Part shown: positions 6,895 through 11,068 of the stretch, piece by piece | How the letters are laid out: the number at the start of each line of letters is the position of its first letter | How positions within the stretch are numbered: the first letter of the stretch is position 1 | Source of the DNA: Magnetovibrio sp. | GTDB taxonomy: Bacteria; Pseudomonadota; Alphaproteobacteria; Rhodospirillales; Magnetovibrionaceae | Direction: 5' to 3' | Length of the DNA: 11,068 nt | Assembly (NCBI GenBank): GCA_016763255.1 | Contig: JAESUA010000112.1 | Span: forward strand, 1-11,068 | Notes under the pieces: model-generated | Seen by the model: the letters and a program-made list of their open reading frames with translations, nothing else | Told to the model about the DNA's origin: nothing | The model's database searches: none | Translations under genes and position numbers: made by a program

Positions 6895-7701
6895 TTATTT
6901 GACGTGGCAGGACAGGCAGACGTCGCTGTCCTTGTTGTTGATTCGCAAGAAGACGTTGGTCACGCCTGCGTCTGGACCGTTATGCGGATCGTGGCAACTG
7001 GCACATTCAACGCGGGGTTTACCGTCAGCCCGGGTGAACAGGATCATATCTGTTTTTTCTCGACCGGCTACGGTGCTGCCCTTGCCGTTAACCCAATACT
7101 GGGCGTTGCCGTTGATGGTGGCCGTGGACTCCGCAGTATAGCTTGCCGTATCGGTGCCGCCTGTATAAGCGCCATAGACGATACCGATCGGGTGGTCGTT
7201 GGTAAGATCGGTACCAAGCATGGGGATCGGCGATCCGGTCATGGCCGTTATACCGACGCCGGCGAACTTGGCACCCGCCGCATTATAACCACCGCTGCCC
7301 GGGGCGTTGAGGACCGCATCCATGGCCTGGGATCCATCATGACAAGACAAGCATGCCAGGGAAACCGAACCGACTGCGGCTTCATCGCCATCCAGGGTCG
7401 CCGTGCCGAGAGTCGAATAAAGTGTAAAGGTAGCGGCTGACGGAAGCTTCTTGTTCCACAACGGAGCCTTGGCAGCCGTATCGGAGCCGTGAGGCGTGTG
7501 ACAGAAAACACAAACTTCGGTTTCCGTCGTTGTACCCTGCCCGGTGCCACTTGCACTCATATCATGCAAGGAACCGACGATCGTACCGGCTTGGGCGATC
7601 GAGCCTCCCAAAGCCAACGCGCTAACCACGACGGCCATAGAGGCTGTTTTTTTAAAGCTTGTGCTGACAGCACGCTTACTCATTATGCTCATTATGCTCA
7701 T
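6895..7701 (-). CDS. Secreted tetraheme doubled-CXXCH cytochrome (OmcE-like layout)
   Basis: This 268-residue protein has a signal peptide ending near SIAQA (residue 38). Heme motifs are CVFCH (64-68), CLSCH (117-121), CASCH (233-237) and CLSCH (262-266). Exactly four other His fall at typical distal-ligand places: LHDM (46), TPHG (71), NDHP (170) and DPHN (240). All four hemes could therefore be bis-His. The pattern LHD, CXXCHTPH, PLWN, CLSCHDG, NDHP, CASCHDPH, FLR, CLSCH is that of doubled-CXXCH cytochromes. Tetraheme OmcE of Geobacter, which polymerises into extracellular filaments, has a comparable heme count and size; whether this one does is inference. The start has AGGAGG five bases before the first of three in-frame ATGs that repeat every nine bases. 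It has its own sigma-54 promoter. Confidence 0.9.
   Translation of the reverse strand: MSIMSIMSKRAVSTSFKKTASMAVVVSALALGGSIAQAGTIVGSLHDMSASGTGQGTTTETEVCVFCHTPHGSDTAAKAPLWNKKLPSAATFTLYSTLGTATLDGDEAAVGSVSLACLSCHDGSQAMDAVLNAPGSGGYNAAGAKFAGVGITAMTGSPIPMLGTDLTNDHPIGIVYGAYTGGTDTASYTAESTATINGNAQYWVNGKGSTVAGREKTDMILFTRADGKPRVECASCHDPHNGPDAGVTNVFLRINNKDSDVCLSCHVK
7681..7701 (-). repeat. Nine-base tandem repeat carrying three in-frame start codons
   Basis: The cytochrome gene begins ATGAGCATA, ATGAGCATA, ATGAGTAAG, encoding MSI-MSI-MSK. The first ATG is best placed relative to AGGAGG. The units are short enough to expand or contract by slippage without changing the reading frame. Confidence 0.8.
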
Positions 7702-7761
7702 TTTCTCCTCCTATATCCTGCGGGGCCTGCCCCCTCAGGCAAGGATCCCTACCCCCCATAA

Positions 7762-7777
7762 AGCATATTTCGTGCCA
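7762..7777 (-). promoter_or_regulatory. Sigma-54 (-24/-12) promoter for the tetraheme cytochrome
   Basis: On the minus strand it reads TGGCACGAAATATGCT, with the full -24 element TGGCACG and exact GG-N10-GC spacing. This is the strongest promoter match in the window. The start codon lies about 60 bp downstream, giving a predicted leader of about 50 bases. Confidence 0.85.
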
Positions 7778-7828
7778 GGAATAATTTTCAGCTAATTCAA
7801 TGCCTTATGTAGCTTTATAAACGTTCTA

Positions 7829-7847
7829 ATTCTCTTATGCGGGAGAT
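7829..7847. promoter_or_regulatory. Possible activator site upstream of the tetraheme promoter
   Basis: ATTCTC (7829-7834) and GAGAT (7843-7847) form an inverted repeat whose centre is about 75 bp upstream of the promoter's -12 GC. The same ATTCTC/GAGA core sits at almost the same offset (about 73 bp) in the strong palindrome at 9573-9606, upstream of the small-protein promoter. The match here is weak alone; the shared offset is the main support. Confidence 0.4.
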
Positions 7848-7929
7848 ATCAAGGGCGATATTCTACGTTTTCATAAAGCGCACCCAAAAAATCTGGGCCC
7901 ATCCGTATGAACGATTGCGGAGCGCACAA

Positions 7930-7957
7930 GCAAAGACCCCGCCGATAGGGCGGGGCC
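7930..7957 (-). terminator. Intrinsic terminator after the NHL lipoprotein gene
   Basis: The stem CCCCGCC (7937-7943) and GGCGGGG (7949-7955), with extra flanking pairs possible, has a five-base loop. On the minus strand it is followed by TCTTTGCTT. It lies about 25 bp after the lipoprotein stop and separates that operon from the sigma-54 promoter of the tetraheme gene. Confidence 0.8.
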
Positions 7958-7981
7958 TCACAACGTCACAAATCAGGATGT

Positions 7982-9070
7982 CTATTTCACAGCGGTATCG
8001 GGTTTACCCAATGCGGCCGGTCGGTAAACCTCAACCTTGCGGAAAAACTGGTCCACCATATAGACCCGTCCGTCCTGCCGGTCGACGGCGATGCCGGTGG
8101 GCAACATATAGTGGCCAGGCAAGTCTACCGCCGAACGTGAGCCAATCCACATCAGCAAATCAAGGTTCTGGTTGAAAATCTGGACATTGCCGAATGCCGC
8201 ATCCGAAACATAGATATTGTTGTCTTGATCCACCGCAATGCTTTTCGGACGGGCAAACTGCCCTGAACGCTTACCAACCTCACCAAACGAAAACTTAAAT
8301 TGTCCAGCTTGGGTGAAGGCCTGAATTCGAAAATTCCCGCCATCAACGACATAAAGAGTTCCGTCGGGACCGATCGTCGCATTGAGCGGTAAATTGAACT
8401 CGCCGGGCCCGCTACCGCGTGTGCCGATGTCCTGTAGATAGTTTCCCTCACCATCAAATACGACCACGCGGTGACGTATCGACGACACGCCACCGGTGTC
8501 GACGACAAAAATCCGACTTCCATCTTGGTTGACGGCGATACCGGTCGGGCGGTCGAAATAACGCCGACCATCCACCATGCGCAAGTACTTCCCATCCTTG
8601 CCAAAGATCACAACCCGTTTCTGGGTGGCGTCGATCACATACAATCGCTCTTGTTGATCTACGGCGATACCCAGGGGTTTTGTCAGCGCGCCGATGCCTT
8701 CGGTGCCGATCGCAAGGTACTTGCCATTCTTGATGTCGAACATATGGACAAGTCGCGCCACACTGTCGCCGACGTACATTTTGCCGTTGCTGACGACCAC
8801 GCCATAGGGTTTGGCTATGGCCGTTCGCGAACCGCCTCCGCCCGTCGCAAAAGCCTTAAAGCGGTCCGCAGACGACATCTTCACAATATCAGCGCTGCTT
8901 GAAATCCTGCGCTCAAAGTAAAAACGCGGCTCACTGGGAGGGTCGGGCCAGGCAGACTGGTAGTCCGGCAGCGCACTCATTTCCGGCGTCGCGCATGCAG
9001 AAACGACCAGCACAGCGCTCAAGGCTACCCCAACACCGCCCCACGTCATCACCCGCTGCAAAATCTGCAT
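7982..9070 (-). CDS. NHL-repeat six-bladed beta-propeller lipoprotein
   Basis: This 362-residue protein opens with a lipoprotein signal and lipobox VVSAC (Cys26) followed by Ala, so it is likely anchored in the outer membrane. A short linker with WPDPPSEPRFYFERR leads into repeated propeller blades from about residue 85 to 350. Typical NHL units are visible: KPYGVVVSNGKMYVGD, RPTGIAVNQDGSRIFVVD, LPLNATIGPDGTLYVVDGG, RPKSIAVDQDNNIYVSD and LPTGIAVDRQDGRVYMVDQ. Such propellers act as binding scaffolds and many sit next to multiheme cytochrome and outer-membrane genes. It follows the small secreted protein by about 94 bp without its own clear promoter, so the two are probably one operon ending at the terminator near 7940. 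The paralogue at the left edge shares the same N-terminal block. Binding partner unknown. Confidence 0.88.
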   Translation of the reverse strand: MQILQRVMTWGGVGVALSAVLVVSACATPEMSALPDYQSAWPDPPSEPRFYFERRISSSADIVKMSSADRFKAFATGGGGSRTAIAKPYGVVVSNGKMYVGDSVARLVHMFDIKNGKYLAIGTEGIGALTKPLGIAVDQQERLYVIDATQKRVVIFGKDGKYLRMVDGRRYFDRPTGIAVNQDGSRIFVVDTGGVSSIRHRVVVFDGEGNYLQDIGTRGSGPGEFNLPLNATIGPDGTLYVVDGGNFRIQAFTQAGQFKFSFGEVGKRSGQFARPKSIAVDQDNNIYVSDAAFGNVQIFNQNLDLLMWIGSRSAVDLPGHYMLPTGIAVDRQDGRVYMVDQFFRKVEVYRPAALGKPDTAVK

Positions 9071-9163
9071 GATCGTCTGTCCCTAATATCTCTTTAATTG
9101 TCGAGCCACGCCTCAAGTCGGCGCACGCCCGGCATAATTTTCTACGGCCAATATTGACTTAAG

Positions 9164-9475
9164 CTATTTTTTTTCAGGCGTCTTTGCACAAACAAATTCA
9201 CCCAGCATCTTTTCAGTATCGACGGAATCATGAAGCACAACCTTCTTCACATTCTCGACACCATGTTTGCTCAACAGTCGACAGGCCACCAGCGCCATAA
9301 AATCATAGTCGGCTCCGACATCGATAATGACAAGCGCCAGCGCATCATCCTCAAGAGACTGTGATTTAATCCCATGAACGGTGGCCTTAATTTCCTCCAG
9401 CGCCTCTGTGGTTCCCGCTAGCACTGGTAGGGATAGCAAACTCATCAGAACGAAAGCGGTGATCGTTTTCCTCAT
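9164..9475 (-). CDS. Small secreted protein of unknown function
   Basis: I choose ATG 9475-9473 because GGAG (9484-9487) is eight bases from it but only two from an alternative ATG at 9481. The product is 103 residues with a signal peptide (MRKTITAFVLMSLLSLPVLA, cleavage near residue 20). The mature part has two Cys (65 and 96) that could form a disulfide in the periplasm, no CXXCH, and a Lys-rich end. I do not recognise a family. It is the first gene after a near-consensus sigma-54 promoter with a strong palindrome upstream, and it precedes the NHL lipoprotein gene, so it is probably a co-regulated component of the same envelope system. Its function cannot be derived from sequence. Confidence 0.75.
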   Translation of the reverse strand: MRKTITAFVLMSLLSLPVLAGTTEALEEIKATVHGIKSQSLEDDALALVIIDVGADYDFMALVACRLLSKHGVENVKKVVLHDSVDTEKMLGEFVCAKTPEKK

Positions 9476-9514
9476 GTTCATGTCTCCATCTCTCTTACCT
9501 TTATTGATAAATTA

Positions 9515-9530
9515 CGCAAAATCCGCGCCA
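9515..9530 (-). promoter_or_regulatory. Sigma-54 (-24/-12) promoter for the small protein and NHL lipoprotein
   Basis: On the minus strand it reads TGGCGCGGATTTTGCG, with exact GG-N10-GC spacing and only the fifth (A to G) and last positions off the TGGCACG-N4-TTGCW consensus. It lies about 40 bp before the chosen start of the small secreted protein. Confidence 0.8.
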
Positions 9531-9572
9531 AATCAGGTCCCCAGCTTTTCCAGGCTATCTCAGGCACAGTCC

Positions 9573-9606
9573 GGATGAATATTCTCAAATTCGAGAACAT
9601 TCATCC
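9573..9606. promoter_or_regulatory. 34-bp palindrome, probable activator binding site
   Basis: The arms GGATGAATATTCTC (9573-9586) and GAGAACATTCATCC (9593-9606) are inverted repeats with 13 of 14 positions matching around the spacer AAATTC. The centre is near -87 of the predicted minus-strand start and near -217 of the plus-strand start, both usual places for upstream activating sequences of sigma-54 enhancer-binding proteins. A transcribed terminator is unlikely, as both promoters point away from it. Confidence 0.7.
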
Positions 9607-9679
9607 CTCTCAATGCGAAAAACACACCAAACACCACCCAATGATCGCTCAAGGTGCCGGCTCAAAAACCGAACCGGTC

Positions 9680-9697
9680 GAGAGGAACCGTCCTCTC
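9680..9697. repeat. Second inverted repeat in the divergent region
   Basis: GAGAGGA (9680-9686) and TCCTCTC (9691-9697) form a perfect seven-base inverted repeat with a four-base spacer, about 106 bp upstream of the -12 GC of the plus-strand promoter. It may be a second regulator site for the plus-strand gene. Confidence 0.4.
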
Positions 9698-9733
9698 ACC
9701 TCCCGCGCAGCCACAATAAATTGGATTTGGGTC

Positions 9734-9747
9734 TTGATTTCGAACAA
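9734..9747. promoter_or_regulatory. FNR/FixK-like box, one mismatch
   Basis: TTGATttcgAACAA differs from TTGAT-N4-ATCAA at one base. It lies about 50 bp upstream of the plus-strand sigma-54 element. A single near-match of this size can arise by chance in an A/T-rich stretch, so this is tentative. Confidence 0.25.
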
Positions 9748-9780
9748 TTTAAAAATAAAAATTGCCAACGCCTGCCCAAA

Positions 9781-9796
9781 AGGCATGATTTATGCT
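9781..9796 (+). promoter_or_regulatory. Sigma-54 (-24/-12) promoter for the plus-strand cytochrome
   Basis: It reads AGGCATGATTTATGCT, with GG at 9782-9783 and GC at 9794-9795 separated by exactly ten bases. It is weaker than the other three sigma-54 elements, with mismatches at the first, sixth and one -12 position. It lies 50 bp before the chosen start codon. Confidence 0.65.
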
Positions 9797-9846
9797 TAGC
9801 GTATTGTCAAATTTACAGCCATTTAAGGCCCGCAGTAGGAGTTGAC

Positions 9847-11007
9847 ATGCGACTTGCCATAGCGGTGACGGTAGCCACACTTTTGAGTTTGGCCCTTCCC
9901 ACATATGCATCACAAACAGAGCTACGCGATAAAACACCCGAGCCTGCCAAAACGCAGATGCCAAGCAGCGGTCATGCCAAGCCCCTAACCGATGGGGTTC
10001 GCGCCCTGCAAGGGGTTGCCATTTATCGCCGCGATTGCCAAGCCTGCCATGGCAAGACCGGTGCGGGAAACGGCACCAATATGATCGAGCTTGCCACACC
10101 GGTTCCGAACTTTACCGTGGCCGAATCAATCGTCAATTTCCCGCCTGACAAGATGATCTCTAGTCTTATGGACGGCCACAAAATCGGCGTGACCCCGACC
10201 GATATGGCCGCCCTGTCGGACCAGGAAATACGCGACGTCGTAAGGTATATTCAAGATGCCTTCATGTTGCCTGCCTATACCTCGGATGCGAGCGCCGGCC
10301 GCCAAATTTATGCCCGCACCTGCAGTGTTTGCCATGGTGACCGTGGAAATTCGGTGTCTTGGGCACAAAACAGCCTGGACCCTTCGCCGTTTGATTTCAC
10401 ATCTTATAAGGCCAAGAAACTTTCCCGACGCCACATGATCAATACGGTCACCTATGGGTCCGATGGCACCGCCATGGTGGGCTGGGCCACACAATTGTCC
10501 AAAGAAGACATCGCGGCTGTGGTCGATTATGTTCAAGCGACCTTTATCTTTCCAGACCAAATTCTCTCAAGCGATAGACCCAAGCATGGCGCAGCCGACG
10601 CAGATACCGAACACGGCATTAACATGGTCCTGCCGTTCGACGACGGGCTGACGGGAAACCTGGAAAAAGGCGAAAAAGTATTCCAGTTGAGCTGTGCCCC
10701 GTGTCACGGCAAGAATGGCGACGGCGACGGGCCGCGTGCATATTTCATTTTCCCAAAACCGGAAAATTTCACCAGCAAACGCGCCCGCGCCGAGCTCAAC
10801 CGTCCGCATCTGTTTAGCAGTATTTCCGACGGCATCGTCGGCACGGTGATGCCGTCATGGTCCAAGGTCTTAAGCGATCAGCAAATGGCCGATGTCGCCG
10901 AGTATGTCTTCACAAGCTTTATCGTGGAAAAAGGCGTCGAACAGGCGCTCCCCCCAAACACCAAAAGTGATGACATGCACAGCGCTCAAAAAAAAACATC
11001 CCGCTGA
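9847..11007 (+). CDS. Periplasmic cytochrome with three class I heme domains, frame broken near its 3-prime end
   Basis: The start is ATG 9847, with AGGAG six bases upstream and a signal peptide (MRLAIAVTVATLLSLALPTY, cleavage near YAS). The annotated frame gives 386 residues. Three class I units follow in tandem: CQACH (64-68), CSVCH (159-163) and CAPCH (283-287). Each continues with a GxGN- or GDGDG-type loop, a Met region (GTAMVGW with Met210 and GTVMPSW with Met335 are good axial candidates; the first unit is less clear) and an ADVAEYVF-like C-terminal helix. The frame ends in QKKTSR right after a run of nine A (10988-10996). The -1 frame continues without a stop into a fourth heme domain, so the true protein is probably longer. 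It is divergent from the small-protein operon and has its own sigma-54 promoter; a periplasmic electron-transfer role is likely. Confidence 0.88.
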   Translation: MRLAIAVTVATLLSLALPTYASQTELRDKTPEPAKTQMPSSGHAKPLTDGVRALQGVAIYRRDCQACHGKTGAGNGTNMIELATPVPNFTVAESIVNFPPDKMISSLMDGHKIGVTPTDMAALSDQEIRDVVRYIQDAFMLPAYTSDASAGRQIYARTCSVCHGDRGNSVSWAQNSLDPSPFDFTSYKAKKLSRRHMINTVTYGSDGTAMVGWATQLSKEDIAAVVDYVQATFIFPDQILSSDRPKHGAADADTEHGINMVLPFDDGLTGNLEKGEKVFQLSCAPCHGKNGDGDGPRAYFIFPKPENFTSKRARAELNRPHLFSSISDGIVGTVMPSWSKVLSDQQMADVAEYVFTSFIVEKGVEQALPPNTKSDDMHSAQKKTSR

Positions 11008-11068
11008 TTAGCCCTGAAATTCTGGAAAAGGGCCGCGCCGTCTACAATTTTCGTTGTTATTTCTGCCA
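10989..11068 (+). CDS. -1 frame continuation: start of a fourth class I heme domain, cut by window edge
   Basis: Read one base back from the nine-A run, the sequence encodes NIPLISPEILEKGRAVYNF followed by RCYFC, with only CA of the next codon before the window ends; CAT or CAC would complete CXXCH. The spacing EKGRAVYNFRCYFC is typical of the entry to a class I cytochrome domain (compare EKGEKVFQLSCAPCH upstream). The frame has a stop at 10971-10973 and no ATG, GTG or TTG between it and the edge, so this is not a separate gene with a usual start. It is the rest of the upstream cytochrome, reached by frameshift, slippage, or a corrected base count. Confidence 0.75.

Larger units (their letters stand above)
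9482..9846. promoter_or_regulatory. Divergent regulatory region
   Basis: This 365-bp gap has no convincing gene. An open frame in phase with the plus-strand cytochrome covers part of it (from 9613) but has no signal peptide or ribosome site. It holds two outward-facing sigma-54 promoters (9515-9530 minus, 9781-9796 plus), a 34-bp palindrome (9573-9606), a second inverted repeat GAGAGGA/TCCTCTC (9680-9697) and an FNR-like box with one mismatch (TTGATttcgAACAA, 9734-9747). Confidence 0.7.

Noticed and set aside
6904..7440. Plus-strand open frame of 178 codons
   Set aside because: It lies antisense within the tetraheme cytochrome gene, with no ribosome site or motif.
9613..9846. N-terminal extension of the plus-strand cytochrome
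   Set aside because: The extra 78 residues would hide the signal peptide and cover the sigma-54 promoter; ATG 9847 has AGGAG at the right distance.

Overview
This window is a c-type cytochrome and outer-membrane locus from a Gram-negative bacterium, most likely a member of the Pseudomonadota. That placement rests on lipoprotein signals, a Cys-less outer-membrane beta-barrel, Shine-Dalgarno sites and several strong sigma-54 promoters; the exact lineage cannot be fixed from sequence alone. Nearly every product carries an export signal, and four genes encode heme proteins with 15 complete CXXCH motifs in total, plus a sixteenth cut by the right edge. No gene symbol could be assigned with confidence.

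Layout. The left block (1-3517, minus strand) reads from a sigma-54 promoter at 3502-3517 into a triheme c7-type cytochrome, an unusual five-heme cytochrome joining a c7-type triheme module to two class I domains of the kind found on cytochrome oxidase subunit II, a periplasmic helical protein of unknown function, and an NHL beta-propeller lipoprotein cut by the window edge. The middle block (3614-7777, minus) holds a tetraheme doubled-CXXCH cytochrome with its own near-consensus sigma-54 promoter, then a PpiC-type prolyl isomerase and a large outer-membrane beta-barrel. The next block (7930-9530, minus) holds a small secreted protein of unknown function with a sigma-54 promoter, then a second NHL beta-propeller lipoprotein followed by a clear terminator. 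Divergent from it (9781 to the right edge, plus) is a cytochrome with three class I heme domains and its own sigma-54 promoter. Its frame is broken at a run of nine A, and a further heme domain continues in the -1 frame to the edge.

How it may work together (inference). The set fits an electron route across or beyond the outer membrane: periplasmic c7-type and class I cytochromes, a beta-barrel with its own prolyl isomerase, outer-membrane beta-propeller lipoproteins, and a secreted bis-His tetraheme cytochrome that could be an extracellular, possibly filament-forming carrier. Four sigma-54 elements with exact GG-N10-GC spacing, and a 34-bp near-perfect palindrome placed where an activator would bind, suggest one enhancer-binding protein switches the whole set. 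That shared control and the chimeric cytochrome are the most distinctive points. No tRNA, rRNA, CRISPR array or insertion sequence was seen.
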